From NCBI RefSeq assembly GCF_052324685.1, contig NC_135226.1:18521443-18585442 (forward strand): a stretch of DNA of 64,000 nt. The letters run 5' to 3'. Below, in pieces: positions 15,101-61,870 of this stretch; the stretch's first letter is position 1, and each line of letters opens with the position of its first letter. Source of the stretch: Brachyhypopomus gauderio (Eukaryota > Chordata > Actinopteri > Gymnotiformes > Hypopomidae). The notes beneath the pieces were generated by a model, which saw nothing but the letters and a program-made list of their open reading frames with translations, was not told the DNA's origin and did no database searches. A program made the position numbers and the translations under genes.

Positions 15101-16141
15101 TGAGATAACAGGATAACTGCAATCCAGTTGCACTAATTAGAAATTAGTGCAAATAGTGATTAGTGGAATCAACACAATCCAGGAAGCCTGAGCAAAATCC
15201 TGGTGAGGACTTTTACTTTCTGAACCTGGAATTGACACCTCTGGACACCGATGGGCGACTAACCTTTGCAAGAAGTTGCTCAATCTCGACCGACATGGTC
15301 TCGAACATCCTGTCTTGGGTGGAGTTGTTGAGAAGGGGTGTTGTATCAGAACTGCTGAAATGAAGCCAGAATCAGAACTGAAGTGCAGTGTTAACGCAGT
15401 AAAAACCCAAACCACAGTCACACGTCCTCACGTATCAGAACTGCTGAAATGAAGCCAGAATCAGAACTGAAGTGCAGTGTTAACCCAGTAAAAACCCAAA
15501 CCACAGTCACACGTCCTTACGTACCTGTCACCTCTCCGTCCATCTCGGGAACCGCTGTAGCTGGTGCACAGCTTGCTGAACGATACCAACTTCAGGTCGA
15601 GCTCATTCTCCAACTGTCGGGCCTGCTTTCGCAAATCTTTTCAAATGCATTTGGGGGGAAAAACAGATCCCACATGAGCAAAGTGTTAGTGTCACCCTGA
15701 AACACAAGTATCATTAGTCAGGAAACATGAGGATGGGCTGTCTGGTGTCTCCACCAAACGATGTGTGTTAACGATGTGTGACGATGTTCAAGAGCCATTC
15801 GTGATACTACAATATTGTGCAGCGACATAATTTATAAGAAAATTATCCACAACTTCACAGACGAGCACAATTAACCGCCGAGTGTCGCCGCTACGTCCAT
15901 TTCGTGACACCATTTAACCGAGAAGTCCGTCTGTAGCAGCCGAAACTAACGTCGCGAATCGGATGTTCGTGTTTACATGTCTCGGCCCGAACAACCACTA
16001 AAAAGACTGTACAGACAACATTTTAAAGAACACAAAATTTAACATAAGCTGCTTCAGTGCGGTGAAAATGTTATGGTTTGACCTAAAATAACGCCACTTC
16101 GCCACCTCACCTTCCCAGTAGTTGCTGTTTCCCCCGGCCAT
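1441..16141 (-). CDS. gosr1: Golgi SNAP receptor complex member 1 (GS28/GOS-28), 3' end outside window
   Basis: This is a v-SNARE/Qb-SNARE of the Golgi that mediates ER-Golgi and intra-Golgi vesicle fusion. Seven coding exons are visible: 16141-16111, 15636-15525, 15351-15264, 14080-13973, 13387-13296, 11208-11134 and 1470-1441. All have GT-AG junctions and compatible phase, and they give 178 complete codons. The product starts MAGGNSNYWED, then shows the family stretches LRKQARQLENELDLKL, DTTPLLNNSTQDRMFET, LTGVNDKM, NAALMHTLQRHRDILQ, DYTHEFHKTKSNFL and NNRRTELFLKEHEHLR, and ends in DRLIEDTI. The SNARE core and the C-terminal membrane anchor must lie left of position 1. The ATG is embedded in AAAGATGGCC. 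Exon 3 has a tandem NAGNAG acceptor, and intron 2 is internally duplicated (see separate entries). Intron 6 spans 9.7 kb and holds a SINE, a possible LTR and homopolymer runs; otherwise I see nothing coding in it. Its tandem position downstream of cpd matches the mammalian gene order. Confidence 0.96.
3022..3214 (-). mobile_element. tRNA-derived SINE in gosr1 intron 6
   Basis: Read on the minus strand it starts with a tRNA-like head. TGGTGGTTAGTGAACTGG resembles a polymerase III A box and GGTTCGATTCCC is a B box. A body with CTGAGCAAGGCCCTTAACCC follows, then a tail TAAGTCGCTCTGGATAAG ending in GCGTCTGCCAAATG. This family is widespread in fish genomes. The head keeps both box motifs, but a functional tRNA cloverleaf is not expected. 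It has the same orientation as gosr1. Confidence 0.8.
3520..3559. repeat. (CA)n microsatellite
   Basis: A run of about 20 CA dinucleotides lies in gosr1 intron 6. Similar shorter dinucleotide runs lie at 672-700 (GT), 12,143-12,178 (CA), 16,847-16,870 (TA), 37,899-37,923 (CA) and 53,166-53,187 (CA). Confidence 0.93.
4942..5190 (+). repeat. Possible solo LTR or retroelement end
   Basis: The stretch begins TGTGACACGTGTGGCTCCGCC. It then has a T-rich region, an AATAAA signal at about 5,119 and a following CTCCTACACACGTGTC. This resembles the composition of fish Gypsy-type LTRs (promoter, polyadenylation signal, GC-rich end). No matching second copy, primer-binding site or coding region is seen, so the call is tentative. 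Confidence 0.3.
5383..5705. repeat. Two long G runs (G23 and G26)
   Basis: There are 23 G at 5,383-5,405 and 26 G at 5,680-5,705, both in gosr1 intron 6. Other long G/C homopolymers are C14-T-C8 near 2,779-2,803, C21 at 7,457-7,477, C17 at 9,829-9,845, G20 at 14,728-14,747 and G23 at 56,686-56,708. Short reads often mis-size such tracts. Confidence 0.9.
14195..14747 (+). repeat. Unidentified sequence ending in A20-G20, possible retroposed copy
   Basis: In gosr1 intron 3, a 500-bp stretch without recognised coding runs into exactly 20 A (14,708-14,727) followed by 20 G (14,728-14,747). The poly(A) end suggests a retroposed sequence on the plus strand. Translation shows only short stop-broken frames and I could not assign a family. 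Confidence 0.35.
15343..15520 (-). repeat. 89-bp direct tandem duplication spanning gosr1 intron 2
   Basis: Positions 15,343-15,431 and 15,432-15,520 are near-identical, with differences at only about two positions plus the edges. The unit contains nearly the whole ancestral intron plus the first 9 nt of exon 3 (TTCTGATAC). As a result a second acceptor (TTTCAGCAG) and a new donor-like GTGAGG now lie inside the intron. The outer donor (15,524) and outer acceptor (15,352) are intact, so normal splicing is still possible. Confidence 0.9.
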
Positions 16142-16146
16142 CTTTG
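16136..16146 (-). promoter_or_regulatory. TISU/YY1-like element at the gosr1 start codon
   Basis: The start context CAAAGATGGCC fits the TISU/YY1 type (SAASATGGCGGC) at most positions but lacks the final GCGGC match. Known TISU genes have very short 5' UTRs and a transcription start just upstream. Start choice is supported independently by the MAGGNSNYWE match to the family. Confidence 0.4.
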
Positions 16147-16840
16147 TTGTCCAACGTCATCCGCGTCGCGCTGGCAGAGGCGGAAAAGGCCTGACTGGTC
16201 GAAGGTCTTTAGAGCGCCTCTGGTGGTCTGGAGGGGAGGCGACTAGGAAAATTGCATAAATGACTAGTTTCTCATTTGGTGTCCGGTCAGTTATATGCAC
16301 TGGATAAACTTGACCTTTTATTACACTAGATTTTGGGAAGTTCATTCTAGTCCAGTTTTACAGGATCTCTCACCTCTAAAAAAAAAATAGCATACTACGC
16401 TACAAATATTAAATCAGAACTAGAAATAAAATAAAGGAAAAAAATGAAAACACGTACCTCACCTCATTAATAATTTATTTCAATTGAATTTAGACTTAAT
16501 TCAACCAGGCTGTCAGGTAATCAAGTAATCAAGACCAGAGAAAATGTTGTGCACTGTTGGCTTACCTAATTTACATACAACTGTGATCACTCACTTATCT
16601 ACAACCACTTAAGTGTAAAATGAGGGAAAAAAACACAATCACAATCAGCAGCACATACAAGCACACACATACAAAAGCTCTACACACTTGTTCACACACA
16701 CACACCCACTCATCTACGATCAAACAGAATTAAGCCATAGTACAGGATTTGAGTGGTGACAAAACAATAGTAAATTAAGTCATTTCCAACCCTTTCCATG
16801 CCATCTCCAATGATGCTTTGGCGAACAATACTGTGTCTAT

Positions 16841-16871
<31 letters not shown>

Positions 16872-18818
16872 ACACACACACATTTTATATCAGTATTGTC
16901 TTATGAACGTCTGAGGTTAAACTGAGGTTAAACAATTCAAAAAGGCAACCGAATTAACACTTGCTGAAGCTTTGAACATCTTTCTTGTAATATTAACAAT
17001 GCTTTATGCTTTTTGCAGATAGTCCTACTTTGACTTGCATGTGCACACAAAGTAAGAGTGATCAAGACAGTGTAATATTTAAAACACAGATAAATGCAAG
17101 ACTGGGCATTTGTCTATACCCCCTAAAATACAATCAGTAGCCCTGTTGCTTTCTGAAAGCTTATTAACAACTCATTGAGTCCAACCCCACCATATCTCCA
17201 TATCTCTTTTAACTCCATTCTTTTTTCTGTGTTTAATGGCAAATATTACAGGGAAGAGACCCCAATCTTAGACATGTCAAATGACAAAAATGAATGTTTC
17301 AAAGCTATGAATTTCAATTTAAAACTAATGTGCATTCTTATTGTCATTACTAGTTACAATTGCGGTTTTGTTACAAAACATATTCCAAAAAACAGTTTTA
17401 ATATATGAATATGAAGGCCTGAAAGCATTCAAAGCAAAATGTAACCCTGATTAATAAACATATATGCATAATTGATGTATCCATTATTACACGTATAAAT
17501 GTATCTAATCTATAGTCTACAAAATCTGGTGGCTTGTAAGGCATCGTATCATTACTGGAGATTGGTCAGGCACTAGCCAATGGAGCAAAGCCTTGGGCTG
17601 TTAGACAAAAAAAAAAAAAAACAAACAAAAAGAATATTTAAACCCTGAATCTGGCTTTTTAGATATTTAAATAACATGTAAATTGATTGACTTGCATGGA
17701 GAAAAGCCATTAAACCAATTCCCTATAATAAATTATCAAGCTTCTAAAAGCCATTAAACCAATTCCCTATGAGAAGTTATATATGCATATATCATTTTGA
17801 TTCTGTGTATGTACTTCCGTCAATAAGAATGGATTGAAGAACTAGAACAGATCAACATAATACATTGCAAAACAGTGCATGGCAAAAAGACGTTGCTTCT
17901 TCATACATGTATCCAACAATTTGTCAAATGTAGTATGGTAGATATGCACAAAAAAAATTTCAGGGAGTGCAATGAGAGTACAAATAAAATAAATCACTAG
18001 AGGTTACAAAAATGACATTCTTGGCAAGCTCAGTTTCATTCACTGTGAGGTGCTTCAATACAAAACTATGTATGCACAATAAATTGGCCAACCTTAATTT
18101 AGGCAACAATATGGGCAGCTGAAAATTAAAATAAACCAGACATTCCATAACTGAGTTTATAAAGAATCTCTCTCATTTCAGTCTCTATGAAATTACTGAA
18201 CTCATTTGACAGACGCACTTCTGTCCTGAGACTCATAGCCCACACCTGCCGGTCTGTTCCCAGTAGGTCTGCATCTGTGTGGAACAGTGCGAGACCTACC
18301 CAAAGCACCAAAATAAAAAACATTATGACTCTTGATCAAGACCCACAGTGTGGCAAAGAGGGGGATTTGACTTATACTACTTAAACCAGTCGTCACACTC
18401 AACTGCCAATAGGCAACAATGGCTCATTCTAGTCAAGCAAGGCACTGTGTTCAGTAATTCTGTTGAGTTTCTTTTCAACTGGGCAATCACATTTAGAAAT
18501 GTAGTGACAGGTCGTCTATTGGAAGAGCTGTTGAGAACTAATCATACACCAAGCAGAGAATAACTAACTCAGTCAAAACAATACAACAAAACAAACAAAA
18601 AAACAGCAGGAAAACTGTTAGCAGACAGTACAGGGCATAAAACAGTCAATTTCATAGGCCAGTAAAGTGCATCCCATGTTGGATACCAGTCTGTTTGGAC
18701 TGGCCTGTGAATTGAACACGCCCTGCTTGGACAGGACCCCCCCACCCCCCTTCACAGTCTCCTGTAGGGCGGCGCTATAGCACGCGGACAGACGGGGGCA
18801 GTGGCACGGGCCGGGGCC
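16142..18818. other. Spacer between cpd and gosr1
   Basis: The 2.7 kb hold the gosr1 promoter side and, presumably, the cpd 3' UTR. A reverse-strand polyadenylation-like signal (TTTATT on plus) lies near 16,474 and an ATTAAA-type one near 17,396; I cannot say which is used. The stretch also contains a (TA)n run at 16,847-16,870, an A run near 17,609 and a 25-bp direct repeat at 17,702-17,726 and 17,746-17,770. No gene is seen. Confidence 0.6.
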
Positions 18819-33087
<14,269 letters not shown>

Positions 33088-35717
33088 GTCGATGAAACCT
33101 TCTTTATGTGGTCATTAAACCCGACACAAACACGCCCGTCCCATACCAGTACCGTCCAGCACCTCAACCCGACGTGTATCTGGACGTTAAACGCCAGGAA
33201 CTTCCTGCAGCCCTCGGGGAGGAGGGCTTAGTGCGGGGTGTGAAGGCAGCTACCACGGCCTACACAGCAGGCCATTTACACCCGATAATAAAACACATTT
33301 AAAAATACAGAAAATTAATGGGCTGTGTAACCCATAACGTGGCCTGGCCGGTTGAATGATCAAGAATCACCTTTGTGGGTTTAACCCTGAAACCTGCATC
33401 ACACCCAGACGGTCTCACGTGGTTCCTTACCTGTCGGAACTTTACGAAGCTGTCTTGCGTCCAACGCATTTAAAAACAATAAATCTATTGTCACAATCAC
33501 TAAATAGACCCAGACAACACACAAAATAAACCCAGAAACTGTTCAAATGTGCAAGAAATTGGATATATGTGCAATTATCTCTGTACCCTATGTAACATAC
33601 TTTTACCCCGGGCAATACTTCCGTTCTAGACTACAATTGGACTAGAATTTTATACTGTCCTTTTAAAAAAATAAGTTTACATTTTCAAGTGTTTTATATT
33701 ACTGTCCTTAGATTTTTATATTTTCTGTATACTGCTGCAACACTATTTTACTACTTGACCATATCCTGCATTATTTGTCTATTCATTGTACATTGTTTAC
33801 ATCGTTGCAATATTACACTGATAATTTTTTCTGTTGTAATTCTCAGATACCATCATACTGCACTATCTGCATGGCTGGCATCAGTCAGCTTCACAATTTG
33901 CACAGCCACTTAGTAGCCAACCGCACTACCTCCTTACACAGGCACACTAAAAGTCTATTATTTTATTATTTAACTATTTTATACTTACTGTATATTTCTT
34001 TCCTTTATAATCCTGTGTGCTCTGTCTGTCTGCTACTGGAAGTCAAGAATTTCCCTCTGGTATCTTTCGATCTATCTCTATCTACACTGCAACTTCCCCA
34101 TGTGGGATAATAAAAGACAATTTTATCTTATCTTAATGTTTAAAAACTAATCGTCATGAAAAGAATGTAGAACAGTTTTTGTTTTAAATCTTGGCATGTT
34201 TTAGTTTGGACATTTTTCATTATTTTATATTTCAGTACAAACCCCTCATGAGTGTCTTGTATTACATGCCTAGTTTTTAATTTATTCAGTGCATTTATTT
34301 TATACATCAAAAAGACTCCCCACAACTCATTGTAGTAACAAACCAAGAACCAAGTTACTTAACTGAGGGTCATTATCTAATCAACTTAAGGACCTACATT
34401 TCTATGAGAGATGATTCACCTCTGAATATCTGTAGTCGAACAGAATAAAGCCAAATACTTTAAGTAGGTCTATTAAACATTAATACACATATGCACATTT
34501 TAAAGAATATTTTTTTAAGCCCAAAAGCCATTTTAATCGCTCAATATTACAAATAACTTCTTTCCTGCGACATCACAGAGCAGTGAATTATTAGCAGCAG
34601 ATAATATTTCATTGTGTATAAATTCTAGCATTTCTGTAATCGAATGAGAAATATCTGGAAAAATATATATAAAATATACAAAAATAATTACTGCACAAAA
34701 GGACCAAGTTTTATTTGAGGCAGTTTTATTTTTTAACTTCAATGTTAATTCCATGCTGTTTCTCTGTAAGACCAATACAGATTCTATGTCTGTGTCTCCG
34801 GTCAAATTTCCAGTAGTATAAATTAGCTTCAAGTTAAATAAGAACAAAGAACAGAAGAAATTGTGGGCAATATATAAATTTGGGGGATGAAGAGAAATAG
34901 ATTATTTCGTATACTTGTATGGGCTTAAAATCAACTTTATTAGTGCTTTTTCTTTTCAAACAGCCATTGGAGTTGTAAAAGCAACAAGGCTCCTTCTGTT
35001 TCTTTGAGCTGCAGCCGTCCAACCCCCACCATCATGTGCATAATACAGTATTTTAGCACAAATTACAGTCCGGACCACTGCCAAGTATCACTATGTAACT
35101 TCTACTTTGTGATATTAAGCATTTTTCTCCACATGGATGTCAAAACTTACTCTGAAAATCTAAATTAACAAAAAAAAAAAGAGCACTTTTAATTTGACTT
35201 GCCCTTTCCAGGATTTTAATCATTTTAACTGCATTTGATAATTGCACTAACACAGAAATATTACAGCTCCAACAACTAATAGCCTAATAGTAGACACATC
35301 AGTAATAGTAATAAAAGTTAATTTTGTAATTACATTAAGAAAAACTCAATATATCCAGCAACTGATAATGTTGAGGAATAAAGCAAATAAACATAAAAAA
35401 AGAACATTGTACCAGGACAGGAAAAATAAAAAAACACCCTAAATTCAGCCCATTAGAGATAATTCAATTAAGTGGTTTTTTCTTCTTCTTTATATTTAAA
35501 GGGCTAATAAAAATAATATTAAAAATGACAAAGGGAGGGGGAAAAAGACAACAAAAACAAAAACAAACAAACAAAAAAAAAAACACAAAAACAAACACAC
35601 CCGGAGGCATTAAGCTGTTGAGTGTCACTCTTGAGGTTGGGCTTGGTGGCTACCTTTGCGAGTGGGGGTTGGGATGGGGCGGAGTGGGGGGCGGAGTCTC
35701 ATATTGGCCGTGACGTC
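33088..35717. other. Spacer between ywhae and cpd
   Basis: The right part is probably ywhae 3' UTR and flank, and the left part is the cpd 5' flank. It is AT-rich and includes the retroelement tail at 33.6-34.1 kb. No further coding or RNA gene is supported. Confidence 0.6.
33640..34136 (+). repeat. Non-LTR retroelement-like 3' tail between ywhae and cpd
   Basis: The stretch is AT-rich and ends with two features typical of fish retroelement tails: GAATTTCCCTCTGGTATC followed by TCTATC repeats, then CCATGTGGGATAATAAAAG followed by TTTTATCTTATCTTA. No reverse-transcriptase coding is visible. The 5' limit is a guess. Confidence 0.45.
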
Positions 35718-39545
<3,828 letters not shown>

Positions 39546-42500
39546 ATCGGAAAATTGTGCGGCACGTCTACTTCAGCAATGGATTTTTTTTGTTTTAAAA
39601 GGAACTGGGTTTGAACTGAACCGGCAGGCCGTCGTACGAGCAACAGCTGCAGCTTGAATGGTGTTGATGCCCCAACGTCCGCCGGCGCCGCTGGAGTCGA
39701 AAAATGGCGACCGGTTTCATCCGGGAACCTTTTTTTACAAGCAGACCGCGACCAACCACGGAGCTCCACTTTGTCTCTGAGCCTTTTGAGCACCGAGGAG
39801 ACCGGAGACACCGAAGCTGCGCTGGCCTCCGACTGACGTCGTGATTTATAATAAACTTGATGAGCATATTTAGATATTTTTTTTGTTTTTTGCTTACTTT
39901 GATGTTTTGCTATTATTATGGAGTCTTGTTTATTCGCACTAAAGTTACTGTGTAATGTCTATTATCTGGATGACGTTTGTGTCTGATCAAAATGTGACGG
40001 AACAATTTTAATGCGTTGAGGAATCAAATAACCCAAGTGCCTAATATATCAGCACTCAATGCAACAACAAATCATTTTAGGCCTTCATAACATTACCTTC
40101 CACACCTGACATTTACCTTAAACCTCCATACTTAGCTTCTTCTCAGGCCAACAGTTTTTGACTGAAGCGTCAAAACATCTTTACAACCTATGATGCTGGA
40201 GACCACCTTTTCTTTTTCTCACAAATTTACCATTATTTAAAGGGTGCCCCTGAATAATGGAATCAGATTTGTACCAGTGCACCACATCGTTGTAAAATAA
40301 ATTATAACTAAATTGACACAAATAAAAAAGACAATAAATGCCTACCGTTCTGGAGTATTCTTCATGCAAATTAAGGCTAGTAGGTGAATTGTACTGTTAC
40401 TCTGACTAACATACATTTCTGCCACTTGACTCTATCTTTGAAAATATTATAAACATTAATGCATTTTGGAATTTAGCCTGTCTCTACCATGTGAACTACA
40501 GAAGATGACACCCCCCCCCCCATACACTATTAGTTGAAATGTACTGTGACTGAATCACTATATACAGTGTGGAAAATAAGTATTTGAACACCCTGCAACT
40601 TTGCACATTCTCCCACTTAGAAATCATGAAGGGATCTGAAATTTTCATCTTAGGAGCATCTCCACTGTGAGAGACATAGTATAAAAAAATGCAGAAATCA
40701 CAATGTTTGAATACAAATAATTTGTGTGTTACTGCTGCAAATAAGTATTTGAACACCTGTGAATATCAATGTTAATATTTGGTACAGTAGCCTTTGTTTG
40801 CAATTACAGAGGGTTTCCTGTAGTTTTTCACCAGGTTTGCACACACTGCAGCAGGGATTTTGGCCCATTCCTCCACACAGATCAGGCAGGTTTCTGGGCT
40901 GTCGCTGAGAAACACAGAGTTTGAGTTCCCTTCAAAAATGTTCTATAGGGTTTAGGTCTGGAGACTGGCTAGGCCACTCCAGAACCTTGATATACTTCTT
41001 ACGGGGCCTCTCCTTGGTTATCCTGGCTATGTGCTTTGGGTCATTGTCATGTTGAAAGACCCAGCCACGACCCATCTTCAATGCTCTAACTGAGGGAAGG
41101 AGGTTGTTCCCCAAAACCTCGCAATACATGACCCCGGTCATCCTCTCCTTAATACAGTGCAGTCGTCCTGTCCCATGTGCAGAAAAACCCTCCCAAAGCA
41201 TGATGCTTCCACCCCCATGCTTCACAGTAGGGATGGTACTCATCCTTCTTTGTCCTCCAAACACGGCCTCATCTGACCACAGAACTTTCTCCCATGACTC
41301 TGAATCATCCAAATGGTCATGGTCGAACTTAAGACGGGCCTGGACGTGTGCCTAATTAAGCCTAATTAACCTTCCGTACCATGCATTACTTTTGAACTAT
41401 AGTCTCTTAATGCATTACCCACAGTAACATTGGAAACAGTGATGCCAGCTCCTCCCAGTTTTAGGCTGATCATTGCTACGCCACAAGTTGAGATCTTGCT
41501 TGGAGCCCCAGCCAGAGGGAGACCGACAGTCATGTTTAGTTCCTTCTATTTTCTAATAATTGTTTCAGTAGTTGATCTTTTTCACCAAGCTGCTTGGCAA
41601 TTGCTCCGTAGCTCTTTCCAGCCTTGTGGAGGTCTACAATTTTGTCTCTGGTGTCTTTGGACAGCTCTTTGGTCTTAGCCATGTTAGGACATGCATCGAA
41701 GATAAAAATTTCAGACCCCTCCATGATTTCTAAGTGAGACATCTTGCAAAGTCACATGAATAAATACTCACTGTATATACTGATTTGTGAGGGTTGTGAT
41801 GTGAAAAACCCCTAAATACTAACAATACTTGGAAATATGTACTAAATTACATGCACATCTATCATCAACAATTCACAAAATCATTGACAAAATCAAAGAA
41901 AAGGGGTTTAAAATGGTTTACTTCTGAGGTTATCTTCATCTGATGCACAGGCTGATCAAAAAATATCCATATTAAAGGTGATCTGTGAAGGGCTTAAACA
42001 TATAAATTAACATCACAATATGACGTTACATTTTCTGTTGTAGACATACATAACACTTCAGGTACAAATCAAATGTAAGGGGACACTCACTTCTTAGTCA
42101 TCTCAGCCAAAGGTTAAAAAAAGATTTTTTGAGGTGCATTAGTAAGACCTTTGGCTTATGAGAAACAGGACACTTCAGAATGGCAGCTGTAAAATTATGT
42201 TCAACTCTAGTGTAACAAATATTGACAAGAAAAAAAAAACAAACACCAAATGTGCTCCCAGTAGTGAAAGCAGGTGTCATGAACCTATATGGATCATGTT
42301 TCAACAGTTTGTTTAGCTGTAGGTAACTGTCTATGGCGTACACAAGGAAATCAAACTCTTCATGCTCCGTTGATCTGGAAAACCCTCCAGTTATGTCTTT
42401 TTTTCATGTTTCCTGCTGGTTGGTGAACCTTTTCACTGTTACAGTCTGATAAGCATATTTTGTTGTATGGCCTTTTTGAAACATTTATTAAACTGGGTTC

Positions 42501-43998
42501 AACTTTTATACAGACTGCTGAAACAAGGTCCCTACTGAATTAAAATGTTTGCTCCATAATGCAAATAATTTGCACATGGTTCTCAAAAGTCCTGGGATTT
42601 GTGTGTAAAGTGTCTCTGCTGTATGATCCATTGTAAGGATACATATTACATCTCTTTGAAACTTAAAATTTCTCTGGTGATTGTCCCCATCTACATGATT
42701 GAACATGGTTAATTAAAGGCATTTTAAGAACCGCACAAATGAATGCTTAGTGTTTTCTGAAAGCCCTTCTATTAGTGACAGTCTATGTATGTGTTGATTA
42801 ACTGAAACTTCATTGACTTCATAAAAAAAGTTAAGCAGCTAGTCAGTGAAATACAATGTTTAAATACCAATTAAAAGAGGGGTTTGTCTCAGATCTCACG
42901 TGAACATACTAGTGTGCTATACCTCAAAGTTTCAGCTTAGTGTTTAGGCTAGACCCAAGACATTATTTGATGCAGTTGTCGACTGAGGTGCAGGGAAGTC
43001 AAAAAGCTCATTTAAAGAATCATCTGTGTTATAGTGATAACAGATAACCTCTCGGGTGAAGAAGCAGATCAGTATGATAGCAAATAATGTGGAAAAATAA
43101 TACTGATCCTGCTGGAGCAGATACATAATCATAAGTGAAGGCTATTATGTGTAAGACAGTTTAAGGGAGGGACAAGTTTGAGGCATTGGGTTCACACTAC
43201 ACACGGTGACAATCTCACAGTACACATCGAAGTGGGTTGTTTGTGTGGTGACATTCTAGTGGAGCATTTCAGAGAATTGGTACATGTATAATAAGTCCAA
43301 GAAAAGTCACCTCTGTCAGGCACACATGTTTTAAGACAAGTAGTAAAGATGTGTGCTTGTTTATCAAAAGTAACTTGTGCCTTCAGAACCAAGGCTTCAT
43401 TGTTCAGAACTGATCAACAGGAAATGAAGGGGACACTTCATCTAACAAAACTCAAATGAAATACTATGTGCACAAACATTGGTTAAAGGTATACAAATTG
43501 AGCATGTAATGGTAAACAATAATATATGATCAGTATTTCGTCTTCAGACACCACGTAATGACATGGCAGATTACTTGTAGTGTGATGAGGGCTAAAAAAA
43601 TCAATCCTCCTCAAAGCAGTCATGTTTTACCAAGTAGTGTATGATACTCAAACGTAGAGAACAGTCCCTTACAGCGCCACCGTGCCACATAAGCTGAGTC
43701 CAAACAGACATCTCCTCTTTCAATCTCACGAGACACACTCCAATATTCTACATATGGTAATTTACAGAGGTGTCCATAGTGTTTAGTGTGTAACTTCACT
43801 GCATATGCACAAACAGGGGAATATTACTGCTGATGATGTATATATTGGCATGAATGACATGATGGCACAGAACAGTGTCGGGACAGACAGGAAGGAACTA
43901 GTAGAAGAGGCTACTGGGCGCGTGAGTTATTAGGAGGTGTGAGGAGAGGGGGCGTGTGTGTCTAAGGGCTGTGGAGAGGGTGGCGGGGGGGTCTGCTC
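39546..43998. other. Spacer between crk and ywhae
   Basis: A GC-rich ywhae 5' flank (to about 39,840) is followed by AT-rich sequence with the dead Tc1 transposon. The right 1-2 kb next to the crk stop are probably crk 3' UTR. No other gene is seen. Confidence 0.6.
40563..41775 (-). mobile_element. Inactive Tc1-like DNA transposon with terminal inverted repeats
   Basis: About 100-bp inverted ends are recognisable. Both carry CACTTAGAAATCATG followed by an AGGG-type and TCTGAAATTTT block, and both begin CAGTG next to TA dinucleotides, the normal Tc1/mariner target. Between them is a broken transposase on the minus strand. The N-terminal helix-turn-helix piece starts [19 protein letters not shown] (about 41,680), and the C-terminal catalytic piece carries [25 protein letters not shown], the second Asp in FQHDNDPKH and the final Glu in [10 protein letters not shown] (41,312-40,932). 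Frameshifts and a missing middle separate the pieces, so it cannot make transposase. It lies between ywhae and crk. Confidence 0.9.
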
Positions 43999-61862
<17,864 letters not shown>

Positions 61863-61870
61863 CTGCAGAG

